64,000 bases of DNA from an uncultured Acetatifactor sp. (GTDB lineage: Bacteria; Bacillota; Clostridia; Lachnospirales; Lachnospiraceae): NCBI GenBank assembly GCA_910578995.1, contig CAJTSY010000001.1, positions 48,257 to 112,256 on the forward strand, written 5' to 3'. The notes under the pieces were generated by a model. It saw only the letters and a list, made by a program, of their open reading frames with translations, was not told where the DNA came from and made no database searches. The position numbers and the translations under genes are program-made. Position 1 is the first letter of the stretch; every line of letters begins with the position of its first letter. Below, one piece after another: positions 25,131 to 33,466 of this stretch.

Positions 25131-26726
25131 TCAATATCTGTGCAGCATCTGCCCGATTTTGTTCAGAATCCGACCCCCGGGAAGAATCTCAAACTCCTGT
25201 TCCCTGAAATTGCGCAGCACCAGAAGAAGCGCCAGGTAGACAATTCCGGAAAACAGGAAGCTGACAAGCAGTATGGGAAGGTCTCCCATAACCGTGGAAA
25301 ACAGCCTGTCTGACAGCATGCACACAAGACCCGCAGCCCCTCCGGCCAGCAGCGGAATCACCAACATCCCCAGCCAGTCCATACGGATTCTCAGCTGTCT
25401 GAAAGACAGAAATCCCAGGGTGCCACAGAGAACAAGGGCAAGAACCACCCCTGCGTAGACCAAAGACAGGATACCGCTTTTGACCGTGATAAAAAGCAGG
25501 AGCAGGAAGGCCGCGTCTGAAAGGCACAGGGCACAGGGAAGCATGTATTTTTTCCCCACTCCCTGCAGAAAACGCCCGAAGTAAAGGGACAGGGATACCA
25601 GGGCTACCACAGAGGAACCGGCCCTGAGCATCTGCCCGGCCAGTTCCCCGCCGTCTCCCCCCAGGCAGGCGGAAATCCGGGTTCCCATCACCGCAGCAAA
25701 AACCGAGAAAAAGACGCCCTGTACCACTCCCATGTGGACGCCGCCCAGAAAAACGGTCCTGGCAAGGCGGCCTTCTTCCCGCCTGAGAGACTGAAACACC
25801 TTTCCTGTAACCGGCAGCGCCAGAAACGAGAGGACAAATACCAGGCCGCAGCAGACAGCAAAATATCTTTCTACATATATATCGTACTGAAGAAGGGCTC
25901 CCGCCTCCTCCGGGTTTCCGCGGCCAGACAGCGCCAGCCCCACAGCCAGGGGCAGAATCCCAAGAATAATCGCGGCCGAATGAGACCATCTGCCCATACA
26001 CAGGTTCCTGATGCAGTCCCAGGCGGAATCCCCCGCATGCACGCCCTCCTGTTGCATGCGTCTTTCCCTGCGGCGGCTGCCCTTAAAGAGAACGGCCAGG
26101 AACAGGATGACGAGCACCTCCGCAAGACATATGGCAAGGCATAAACCCAGGCAGCGGTACATGGGCGCAAATTCCGGCTCCCTGAGCAGGCTGCTGACTT
26201 TTTCCCCGTAGTCCCCGAGCATGCCGGTAAACAGGAGTCCGAAACCCAGGGTAAGCAGCTGGCGTGCTATTCCGGAAAACGCCCTGGGCAGCTCGGCCGC
26301 CTCCCCCTGGAAATAACCCTGAAGCACGGCGGATACCGTCCGCAGCAGTACCACGGGCGACAGAGCCATAATCAGAAAGGTGCAGTACCGGATGCGGAAG
26401 ACCCCTTCCGCTGCGGCGCAGGCCAGAAGAACCAGGGCTGCGGCGCAGGCCAGTCCCAGGATTCCCTGGAAAAGCAGGGCGCTTTTGCGCAGGGTCAGGA
26501 TATTTTTATACTGTCCCTTGTTTCTTCTGCTGCGGAGCATTTTCCCAAGCGTGTCAGCCAGACCGCCGCTGGCCAGAGCCCCCGCCAGGAAACAGACATA
26601 TACAGCGGCGGACATATATGTTATCCCGCCCGTCTCCATACGTTTTCCCATCACAAATATCATGACCAGAGTCAATATCCCGGCAATCTCTTCCGTCTGC
26701 CGCCTCTTTATCTCAGCCTGATTCAT
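25131..26726 (-). CDS. MurJ/SpoVB-like polysaccharide-export (MOP) membrane protein
   Basis: Integral membrane protein of 531 residues with about 12-14 hydrophobic helices arranged as in MOP-superfamily flippases. Early TM segments contain GLADTLGKMLRSRRNKGQY, a charged loop resembling SpoVB/MurJ proteins. Such proteins flip lipid-linked cell-wall or spore-cortex precursors. It is diverged, and the precise paralogue cannot be named. It sits between ybeY and the BofC-like gene, same strand, in a sporulation-flavoured neighbourhood. Confidence 0.7.
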   Translation of the reverse strand: MNQAEIKRRQTEEIAGILTLVMIFVMGKRMETGGITYMSAAVYVCFLAGALASGGLADTLGKMLRSRRNKGQYKNILTLRKSALLFQGILGLACAAALVLLACAAAEGVFRIRYCTFLIMALSPVVLLRTVSAVLQGYFQGEAAELPRAFSGIARQLLTLGFGLLFTGMLGDYGEKVSSLLREPEFAPMYRCLGLCLAICLAEVLVILFLAVLFKGSRRRERRMQQEGVHAGDSAWDCIRNLCMGRWSHSAAIILGILPLAVGLALSGRGNPEEAGALLQYDIYVERYFAVCCGLVFVLSFLALPVTGKVFQSLRREEGRLARTVFLGGVHMGVVQGVFFSVFAAVMGTRISACLGGDGGELAGQMLRAGSSVVALVSLSLYFGRFLQGVGKKYMLPCALCLSDAAFLLLLFITVKSGILSLVYAGVVLALVLCGTLGFLSFRQLRIRMDWLGMLVIPLLAGGAAGLVCMLSDRLFSTVMGDLPILLVSFLFSGIVYLALLLVLRNFREQEFEILPGGRILNKIGQMLHRY

Positions 26727-26740
26727 CCGTCATCCATCCC

Positions 26741-27241
26741 TTAATCTCTCGTAATTCCCAGCCCGTTCAGGATCCTGTCCTGCTTTTCTTCCATCCTTGC
26801 GCGTTCCGGCTCTTCCATATGGTCATAACCGCATAAATGCAGCATGCTGTGCGCCACCAGGAAGGCAAATTCCCTCCTGACGCTGTGCCCGTAGCACCGG
26901 GCCTGTTCATATACCCTGTCCATGGATATAATGATATCCCCCAGGACCAGCTCTCCTGAACCGGGATCAAAATAATCCGCTTCCCTGTCCTCCTGAATTT
27001 CAAAAACGCCTTCTGCCGGAAAGTCCACGTTGGGAAAGGACAGTACGTCGGTCTCCCTGTCCATCCCCCTGTAATCCCTGTTCAGCCCGCGGACAGTCCC
27101 GCCGTCCGCCAGAACCACGCTCACCTGGACCTCATAGGGGCAGCCCTCTTCCTCGAGAACCGCCCTGCACACCAGTTCCGCAGTATCCTGCGGCGAAAAG
27201 GGAAATTCCCTCTCCGTCTGGTTTTCAACATAAAGTGTCAT
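26741..27241 (-). CDS. ybeY: Endoribonuclease YbeY
   Basis: Metal-dependent RNase for 16S rRNA 3'-end maturation and ribosome quality control. 166 residues with the zinc motif H-x3-H-x5-H in HSMLHLCGYDH (about 131-141) and the conserved NRDYRGMDRETDVLSFP segment. It follows phoH by 6 bp, the classical phoH-ybeY pair. Confidence 0.97.
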   Translation of the reverse strand: MTLYVENQTEREFPFSPQDTAELVCRAVLEEEGCPYEVQVSVVLADGGTVRGLNRDYRGMDRETDVLSFPNVDFPAEGVFEIQEDREADYFDPGSGELVLGDIIISMDRVYEQARCYGHSVRREFAFLVAHSMLHLCGYDHMEEPERARMEEKQDRILNGLGITRD

Positions 27242-27247
27242 ACCGCC

Positions 27248-28270
27248 CTATCTCCTTCTGCCGCGCCGGTTCCTGTCCCCCGGTCTGTCCTTCTCCCGCA
27301 GCCGGCTGCGCTCTTCCCGGGCCTCAAAATTTTCATATGCCTGGACGATTTTCTGCACCAGGGGATGGCGCACCACATCCCTGGATGTAAGGCTGCAGAA
27401 GGCTATGTCGTCTATCCCTTTCAGCACTCTGGCCGCAACGTCCAGTCCCGACCGGGTCCCCGGAGGCAGATCCTTCTGGGAATTGTCGCCCGTGACCACC
27501 ACCTTAGATCCAAAGCCTATGCGGGTCAGGAACATTTTCATCTGCGCCGGGGTGGTATTCTGTGCTTCATCCAGAATGATGTAGGCGTTGTCCAGGGTCC
27601 GTCCCCTCATATACGCCAGGGGGGCCACCTCGATCAGGCCCTTTTCCATGTTTTTGGCAAAACTTTCCGCTCCCATGATCTGGTACAGAGCATCATAGAG
27701 GGGACGCAGGTAAGGATCCACCTTGCTCTGCAGATCCCCCGGCAGGAATCCCAGCTTCTCACCGGCTTCTATGGCGGGGCGGGTGAGGATAATCCTTCCC
27801 ACTTCGTCGTTCTTGAAGGCCGTGATGGCCATGGCCATAGCCAGATACGTTTTGCCCGTTCCCGCCGGCCCCAGTGCAAACACCAGCATATTGTCCCTGA
27901 TGGCATCCACGTAAGCCTTCTGCCCCAGAGTCTTTGGCTTTATGGGTTTGCCGTTTACCGTATGGCAGATGCAGTCCGCGTCCATCTGCTCCAGTGCCTT
28001 TTCCTTTTCTTCCATTCCCAGTGTAATTGCGTAATCCACACTCTGCTCCTCTATCTCGTTTCCCCGGCCGGACAGTATTGTCAGCTGCCTCAGCACATTT
28101 TCCGCTCTCCGCACCATCTCTTCCCGGCCGGTAATTGTCACTGCCCCGTTTCTGTCCGTAATCGTAACTCCGAAATCCCGTTCCATTTTTTTCACGTATG
28201 CGTCCTGCATACCGAATATCTTCTGCATATGCTCCGTGGGCATATCCAGTCTTACTGCAAAATCATTCAT
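27248..28270 (-). CDS. phoH: PhoH-like ATPase
   Basis: Cytoplasmic P-loop ATPase of 340 residues, probably an RNA helicase or phosphohydrolase partner of YbeY. A KH-like N-terminal region (about 1-80) precedes the ATPase core with Walker A GPAGTGKT (about 134-141) and Walker B AYIILDEAQN. The basic C-terminal tail (RGDRN-type) may contact RNA. The start codon overlaps the yqfD stop by 8 bp. Confidence 0.96.
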   Translation of the reverse strand: MNDFAVRLDMPTEHMQKIFGMQDAYVKKMERDFGVTITDRNGAVTITGREEMVRRAENVLRQLTILSGRGNEIEEQSVDYAITLGMEEKEKALEQMDADCICHTVNGKPIKPKTLGQKAYVDAIRDNMLVFALGPAGTGKTYLAMAMAITAFKNDEVGRIILTRPAIEAGEKLGFLPGDLQSKVDPYLRPLYDALYQIMGAESFAKNMEKGLIEVAPLAYMRGRTLDNAYIILDEAQNTTPAQMKMFLTRIGFGSKVVVTGDNSQKDLPPGTRSGLDVAARVLKGIDDIAFCSLTSRDVVRHPLVQKIVQAYENFEAREERSRLREKDRPGDRNRRGRRR

Positions 28271-29486
28271 CCGTATTCCTTTCTTCCCCAGTATCCCTTA
28301 TGGTTTCCGAACTTGTACGCACCGGTTCCCGTACCAGAAAATTCCCGCTTATACTCCACGAAAGGCTGTTTCTATCTATTTTAACATTTTTTTCAATAAT
28401 TTGTACCCCTTTTTCTTCTAAATCTGCAAGAAAATCCATTAATTTTTGATTAAGATGTCCCCTGGCCTCTTCCTCCGTATAAAAATATTCGGTATCCCGG
28501 TACTCCCTGTGGGTCACCTCACCAAGATAGACCGGGATGGACAGTTTCTCAAAAAACAGGGGGCGGCTTTCCTTCATCACGCTGTCATATACGAGAAAAG
28601 GCCGATTCTGCGGAAGACTGCAGGTATGATCCCCTAGCTTGATGTAATAGCTTTTCTCCTCCCTGCCCGTATATTCCTTTTTCACGTAATCCAGGGGAAG
28701 CTCCGCCGTGAAATTCATGGCATGTTCCAGCATAATATCCGCGTCAGCATCCACGTAATAGTATTCCCGTATTGTGGAGTCTTCATTATAGACGGGAATC
28801 CTGCCCTCCACCAGAACGGTTCCCCTGGTCACCATCTCCCCTATGGAAACCCTGGGAACGCCGCTGCGCACAATCATTGACGCCACAATGCCGTCGTATC
28901 CCGCAACCAGGTCCGTTCCCCCGGAGCTCTCCGGCTTTTCCACCTGAATGGGAGCATCGTTTTCCTTAATGTCGATCTGCAGTCGGATGCCATTGAGTTT
29001 TGCGGATGCCCAGGTAATCTCCGGAAAGTGCCGCCGGATCTGCTTTTCCAGTTCCCCGATGTCCAGGCTGTCCCTGCTCATGCCCACCGTAACCTGGTTT
29101 TCCTTTAAAAACGTAAAAAATACATCCTCCGTAATCCGGTAATTTCCCGTAAGCCTGATATCCCATATGTAAAAAGAGGAAAAAACCCAGAAGGCAATTA
29201 CAAAAATAAGCCCGGTGACAAACACCTTCCGTTTCATCAGCCTGGGTATAAAAAAGGGCAGTCCATATCGTTCCAATATGGCCACCCTTGTCCCCGTTTT
29301 CTTAAGTATGGGCTTTAATCCCCAAAAGCCCTTCACGTTGATACACATGTAGTAGACGCCGTCCTCCCGGACGATATCCCAGAGCAGAATGCCCTTGTTG
29401 CTGCAGAGGTTCATAAAGCGTTCCGGCGAAAACCCCCATACGCGGATACGCAGGTACCCCCTGACATACTTCAGAAATCTGATCAT
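28263..29486 (-). CDS. yqfD: Sporulation protein YqfD
   Basis: Mother-cell sporulation protein (SpoIV-type, sigma-E regulon in Bacillus) of 407 residues. The N-terminal cytoplasmic segment begins MIRFLKYVRGYLRI, a TM helix lies at about 90-110 (GLIFVIAFWVFSSFYIW), and the rest is extracytoplasmic with POTRA-like content. It is directly downstream of yqfC (54 bp) and overlaps phoH, the conserved yqfC-yqfD-phoH-ybeY order, which supports an endospore former. Confidence 0.95.
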   Translation of the reverse strand: MIRFLKYVRGYLRIRVWGFSPERFMNLCSNKGILLWDIVREDGVYYMCINVKGFWGLKPILKKTGTRVAILERYGLPFFIPRLMKRKVFVTGLIFVIAFWVFSSFYIWDIRLTGNYRITEDVFFTFLKENQVTVGMSRDSLDIGELEKQIRRHFPEITWASAKLNGIRLQIDIKENDAPIQVEKPESSGGTDLVAGYDGIVASMIVRSGVPRVSIGEMVTRGTVLVEGRIPVYNEDSTIREYYYVDADADIMLEHAMNFTAELPLDYVKKEYTGREEKSYYIKLGDHTCSLPQNRPFLVYDSVMKESRPLFFEKLSIPVYLGEVTHREYRDTEYFYTEEEARGHLNQKLMDFLADLEEKGVQIIEKNVKIDRNSLSWSISGNFLVREPVRTSSETIRDTGEERNTDE

Positions 29487-29540
29487 GTCCTATCCTCTTC
29501 CCCTATTTTCTTTCCAGGTCACTTCCGCCTGCCCGGACCG

Positions 29541-29834
29541 TCAGCTGTACCGTATGCAGCTGATGCACCCGCTGATCTTCATGTCCTCATTGGTATAATA
29601 GTCAATGGAAAGACCTGTTCCCTCAAAACATACCTGGCAGGTCTTGCCCTGAAGCAGAATCTGTTCCTGCGTATATTCCAGAAGTCCCCGGTAATTTTCA
29701 ATCCAGGCCTCCCGGTTGCCCGTCATGGTCACCCTTATGGCGCCCATGCAGATATCCTTGGGGAATTTCAGGGATTCGATCAGGGCCTCTTTTTTCAGTT
29801 CGCTTCGCTGGCTGCGGTCATTGTTTCTTCTCAT
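29541..29834 (-). CDS. yqfC: Sporulation protein YqfC
   Basis: 97-residue protein with the YqfC family pattern (ALIESLKFPKDICMGAIRVTMTGNR in part, then IENYRGLLEYT). Its function is unknown but it is conserved in spore formers with yqfD. A TATAAT (29841-29846, minus strand) lies just upstream of the start, without a clear -35. Confidence 0.93.
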   Translation of the reverse strand: MRRNNDRSQRSELKKEALIESLKFPKDICMGAIRVTMTGNREAWIENYRGLLEYTQEQILLQGKTCQVCFEGTGLSIDYYTNEDMKISGCISCIRYS

Positions 29835-29923
29835 GCTTCCATTATATTACCGCAGCCGCCGGACTATGCACGGGGATTGGCACAGCCTGTATCCGTTCCC
29901 GGGATTACGCCGGTTCCATCCGT

Positions 29924-31228
29924 TTATTCGATTACGGCCTTGATGAAAGGGGTCCCTGCCGGGGGCGCATCCGAAATCATGCAGGCTCCCAGGTAACGCC
30001 TTACGGCCTCCTGTGCCTTCGAGGCATCGCCTGCGTGGAGGAATGCCAGGGGCTCTCCCTTTTTCACGGGATCCCCCACCTTTTTGCACAGGACAAGTCC
30101 CACGGACAGGTCGATCACGCTTTCCTTGGTCTCCCTTCCTCCTCCCAGGAGCAGGGAACAGACTCCCACTTCATCACAAAGGATGCGGCTTACATAACCG
30201 TCAGCAGGCGCCGGCACCGGACAGACAATGGGGGCCTTTGGCAGAAGCTCCGGATGGGAGACCATTCCCGCGTCCCCGCCCTGGGCTTCCACAAACTCCG
30301 CAAGCTTCCTGCATGCGCTGCCGTCGGCTATGACGTTTTCCAGCATCTGCCTGGCCCGGCTTACGTCCGCACACCTTCCGCCTGCCATCAGCATCCTGCT
30401 GCCCAGGGTCAGGCACAGCTCCACAAAATCTGCCGGCCCCCTTCCCCGGAGGGTGTCAATTGCCTCCTTCACCTCCAGGGCGTTGCCCACCGCATACCCC
30501 AGCGGCTGGTCCATGTCGGAGATCACCGCAACCGTCTTTCTGCCCGCGTTCTTCCCGATCTTCACCATCTCCTCCGCCAGGGCCCGGGCGTCCTCTTCCC
30601 TTTTCATGAAGGCGCCGCTTCCAGTCTTCACATCCAGTACAATGGCATCCGCCCCGGCCGCCAGCTTCTTGCTCATGATGGAGCTGGCGATAAGGGACAG
30701 ATTGTCCACCGTGGCCGTCACGTCCCGCAGGGCGTAGAGTTTTTTGTCGGCAGGGGCCAGGTCCCCGGTCTGCCCCATGATGGCAATCCCGACACGGTTC
30801 ACGTTTTCAATAAAATTTTCCCGTGTAAGGGCCGTGGTGAATCCGGAAAAACTTTCCAGCTTGTCTATGGTTCCGCCGGTATGCCCCAGTCCCCGGCCGC
30901 TCATCTTTGCCACGGGGATGCCGCAGGCCGCCACCATGGGCGCCAGGGCCAGGGAAGTCTTGTCCCCCACGCCGCCGGTGCTGTGCTTGTCCACCTTGAT
31001 ACCCTTTATGCCGGACAGGTCCAGCATGTCCCCGCTTTCCGCCATGGCCATGGTCAGCGCCAGTGTCTCGGCCTCCGTCATCTTCTGGAAATAGACGGCC
31101 ATCATCAGGGCGGATACCTGGTAGTCAGGAATCTCCCCCCTGGTATAGCCTTCTATGAAGAAACGGATCTCCTGCTCCGAAAGCTCGCCGCCGTTCCTTT
31201 TTTTCATGATTATGTCGTACATTCTCAT
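29924..31228 (-). CDS. pdp: Pyrimidine-nucleoside phosphorylase
   Basis: Salvage enzyme that phosphorolyses thymidine, deoxyuridine and uridine to base and (deoxy)ribose-1-phosphate. 434 residues with the family signature SGRGLGHTGGTIDKLES (about 112-128), the phosphate-binding KHSTGGVGDKTSL (80-92) and a C-terminal biotinyl-like alpha/beta domain. The length is standard. The RBS is GGAG. The product could also be called thymidine phosphorylase (deoA); the Gram-positive form is broad in specificity. Confidence 0.95.
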   Translation of the reverse strand: MRMYDIIMKKRNGGELSEQEIRFFIEGYTRGEIPDYQVSALMMAVYFQKMTEAETLALTMAMAESGDMLDLSGIKGIKVDKHSTGGVGDKTSLALAPMVAACGIPVAKMSGRGLGHTGGTIDKLESFSGFTTALTRENFIENVNRVGIAIMGQTGDLAPADKKLYALRDVTATVDNLSLIASSIMSKKLAAGADAIVLDVKTGSGAFMKREEDARALAEEMVKIGKNAGRKTVAVISDMDQPLGYAVGNALEVKEAIDTLRGRGPADFVELCLTLGSRMLMAGGRCADVSRARQMLENVIADGSACRKLAEFVEAQGGDAGMVSHPELLPKAPIVCPVPAPADGYVSRILCDEVGVCSLLLGGGRETKESVIDLSVGLVLCKKVGDPVKKGEPLAFLHAGDASKAQEAVRRYLGACMISDAPPAGTPFIKAVIE

Positions 31229-31258
31229 AGCCTTCTCCTTTCGTCCCCGCGGCCCGGC

Positions 31259-32395
31259 TTACTTCAGGATGTAAAACTGATTCTGAAGCAGCAGCCAGTT
31301 GGCCCGGAACCATTTCATGATCTGCCAGTATCCGCAGCCCTGGAGGCTGTATTCCCGGATCAGGTTGAATTTTGCCTGGAGGCTCCTCACATCCTCAAAC
31401 CACACCTCATGGGTGACGCCGTCTTTTGTATAGTGAAAGTAGGGGCTTTCCGCCAGGGAATCAAAATGGATCTCCGCCCCTTCCTCCGCGGCCAGCCGCG
31501 CCGCTTCCACATTTCCCAGGGTAACCGCCTTCGTCACCCCCCGTTCAAAGGGAAGGGGCCAGTCGTATCCGTAATTGGGAATTCCCAGGTTGACTTTTTC
31601 CGCGGGAATCTCCGTCAGGGCATATTCCACCACCCTGCGCACCTGGTTCACAGGCGCCACTGCCATGGGCGGCCCGTAGGTATACCCCCACTCGTAAGTC
31701 ATCAGAAGCACATGGTCCGCCGCGGCTCCCAGGGCACGGTAATCCTTTCCTTCGTACAGCAGCCCCTTCTGGTCCGGGGATGTCTTGGGTGCCAGGGCGA
31801 TGGAGGTCCGGTACCCTGCCGACCGCATGGTCTGTGCCGCCTGCTCCACAAAGGCGCTGAATGCGTCCCTGTCCTCAGGCAGGATGTATTCAAAATCAAT
31901 GTCAAGTCCCTGGTACCCCTTCTCATCCATGGTTTCCAGAAGGTTTTGAAACAGCCTCTCCCGGTAGGAGGGATTGTTTACCACGGAATGGATCAGCTGG
32001 TTGTTGAAATTTCCATCCGGCCCAAAAGGAGTAAGCGTCAGCACGGGCAGGGTGCCGAATTCCAGGGCTTCCGTAATCATCCACTGGTCATCTCCGTAAG
32101 GGGGCGGCAGAAGCTCTCCTTCCATCGTAAAACCGTATGAGAATATTGGAAGTTCCGACAAATACGGCAGAGTGTCGGCCAACACCTGGCTGTTGATGTA
32201 AGGGTAAGCATAACCGCTTACCAGAATCGCCCGCACCGCCTCCCGGACATAGGAATGAATAAGGAGAGCCTGGCCCACGGCAAGTTTATAGGGGTACAGC
32301 AGCTGGTTGTCATAAATGATCTGTTCGGGGCTTATACCCGTCTCCCGGGAAATGCTGTCTACGCTGTCTCCCGGCTTTACCACATAAAATTCCAT
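31259..32395 (-). CDS. LysM-GH18 protein, spore cortex-lytic YaaH/SleL-like
   Basis: 378-residue protein: one N-terminal LysM domain (about 2-47; VVKPGDSVDSISRETG) followed by a glycoside hydrolase 18 barrel. The catalytic DxxDxDxE-type motif appears as GLDIDFEYI (about 173-181), with the acid Glu present. Close relatives act on muramic-lactam peptidoglycan during germination or reside in the spore coat. There is no signal peptide, consistent with a mother-cell-made coat protein. It lies 30 bp upstream of the nucleoside phosphorylase. Confidence 0.9.
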   Translation of the reverse strand: MEFYVVKPGDSVDSISRETGISPEQIIYDNQLLYPYKLAVGQALLIHSYVREAVRAILVSGYAYPYINSQVLADTLPYLSELPIFSYGFTMEGELLPPPYGDDQWMITEALEFGTLPVLTLTPFGPDGNFNNQLIHSVVNNPSYRERLFQNLLETMDEKGYQGLDIDFEYILPEDRDAFSAFVEQAAQTMRSAGYRTSIALAPKTSPDQKGLLYEGKDYRALGAAADHVLLMTYEWGYTYGPPMAVAPVNQVRRVVEYALTEIPAEKVNLGIPNYGYDWPLPFERGVTKAVTLGNVEAARLAAEEGAEIHFDSLAESPYFHYTKDGVTHEVWFEDVRSLQAKFNLIREYSLQGCGYWQIMKWFRANWLLLQNQFYILK

Positions 32396-32464
32396 TGAGA
32401 ATCCTTCCTGCCTTATCTGAACATTCTACAGAAATTTATATGCTCCAAAGTCCCGGGGTAGACT

Positions 32465-33121
32465 CTAGCCCTCTGTCCTTTTTGGTTCCACACCTGCTTT
32501 TTTACAGATGTCTTCCAGGCAGCACCTGTGGCAGAAGGGCGTGGTCCTGGCCGTGCACACCGCCCTTCCGTGGTTCACCAGGCGGTGGCAGAAATCATTA
32601 CCCTCCCGGGGAGGGATGATCTTCCAGAGCTCCCTTTCCACTTTGGCCGGTTCCCTGATGCCTTCCACCAGGCCCATGCGGTTCACCAGGCGGATGCAGT
32701 GCGTGTCCGTGACAATGGCAGGTTTCCCAAACACATCCCCCATGATCAGGTTGGCGCTCTTTCTGCCCACCCCCGGCAGCGCCAGAAGTTTGTCAAAGTC
32801 ATCCGGAACCTTTCCGCCATATTCATCCCGGAGCATTTTCATGCAGGCGCTAATATCCCGGGCCTTACTGTTTCCCAGCCCGCAGGGCCGGATGATCTCC
32901 TCGATCTCGCCCACCTCGGCCTGCGCCAGGGCATTTACGTCCGGAAATTTCCCATAGAGTTTTTCCACCACAACATTTACCCTGGCATCGGTACACTGGG
33001 CAGCAAGGCGGACGCTTACCAGAAGCTTCCATGCCTGGTCATAGTCCAGTGTGCAGTCGGCGTCGGGATACTCCTTCTTCAGCCTGTCGATGATTTCAAG
33101 TGCGCGTTGCTTCTTTGTCAT
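32465..33121 (-). CDS. nth: Endonuclease III
   Basis: Base-excision DNA glycosylase/AP lyase for oxidised pyrimidines, 218 residues. Helix-hairpin-helix LPGVGRKSAN (115-124) contains catalytic Lys121, and Asp139 is the second catalytic residue. The C-terminal [4Fe-4S] loop has cysteines at 189, 197, 200 and 206, a Cx7Cx2Cx5C spacing rather than the usual Cx6. It is divergent from the small ferredoxin gene, sharing an 88-bp intergenic region. Confidence 0.96.
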   Translation of the reverse strand: MTKKQRALEIIDRLKKEYPDADCTLDYDQAWKLLVSVRLAAQCTDARVNVVVEKLYGKFPDVNALAQAEVGEIEEIIRPCGLGNSKARDISACMKMLRDEYGGKVPDDFDKLLALPGVGRKSANLIMGDVFGKPAIVTDTHCIRLVNRMGLVEGIREPAKVERELWKIIPPREGNDFCHRLVNHGRAVCTARTTPFCHRCCLEDICKKAGVEPKRTEG

Positions 33122-33134
33122 TGGTTCTCCTCGC

Positions 33135-33164
33135 TTGTGTGTTTCACTTATTTATCTGTATAAA
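33135..33164 (+). promoter_or_regulatory. Promoter of the BFD-like ferredoxin gene
   Basis: TTGTGT (33135-33140), 18-bp spacer, TATAAA (33159-33164), about 45 bp before the start codon. Confidence 0.55.
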
Positions 33165-33209
33165 ATCACTGTTTCCGTATATCCTATTTCCGAAAGGACG
33201 GTGATCACT

Positions 33210-33413
33210 ATGGCAAAAACAGATTCCACGGAAAAAATAGTCTGTACCTGTACCGGAGTGACCTGCGGCAGGATCAGGGAGGCCGTGGAGGCCGGGGCCG
33301 TTTCCCTGGCTGAAGTGCAGGAAGCCACGGGAGCCGGCACGGTATGCGGGAGCTGCCTGGAGGAAGTGGAAGCCCTGGTCCGGCACTATACGGGACAAAG
33401 GGACACTCCCTGA
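33210..33413 (+). CDS. Small BFD-like [2Fe-2S]-binding protein
   Basis: A 67-residue protein with the bacterioferritin-associated-ferredoxin fold pattern: VCTCTGVTC near the N terminus and VCGSC near residue 48, followed by a short helix. Four cysteines (CxC...CxxC) would hold one [2Fe-2S] cluster. Start ATG 33210 has GAAAGGA upstream. It stands alone on the plus strand between nth and recD2. Such domains usually serve as electron-transfer modules of NirB-, NifU- or FAD-type enzymes; free-standing versions occur in Clostridia without assigned partners. Confidence 0.88.
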   Translation: MAKTDSTEKIVCTCTGVTCGRIREAVEAGAVSLAEVQEATGAGTVCGSCLEEVEALVRHYTGQRDTP

Positions 33414-33443
33414 TACGCTGCGGCATACCTGCACGGCTCTGTC

Positions 33444-33465
33444 GGGGCGGACATGCTGCCGCCCC
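33444..33465. terminator. Possible shared hairpin between convergent genes
   Basis: GGGGCGG / CCGCCCC stem of 7 bp with an 8-nt loop, exactly between the ferredoxin (+) and recD2 (-) stops. There is no clear U-run on either side. Confidence 0.35.
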
Positions 33466-33466
33466 C

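Noticed and set aside
30035..32140. A 701-codon open frame on the plus strand
   Set aside because: It lies antisense to the nucleoside phosphorylase and LysM-GH18 genes; its His/Pro/Gln-rich translation is the usual shadow of GC-rich coding sequence and it has no RBS.
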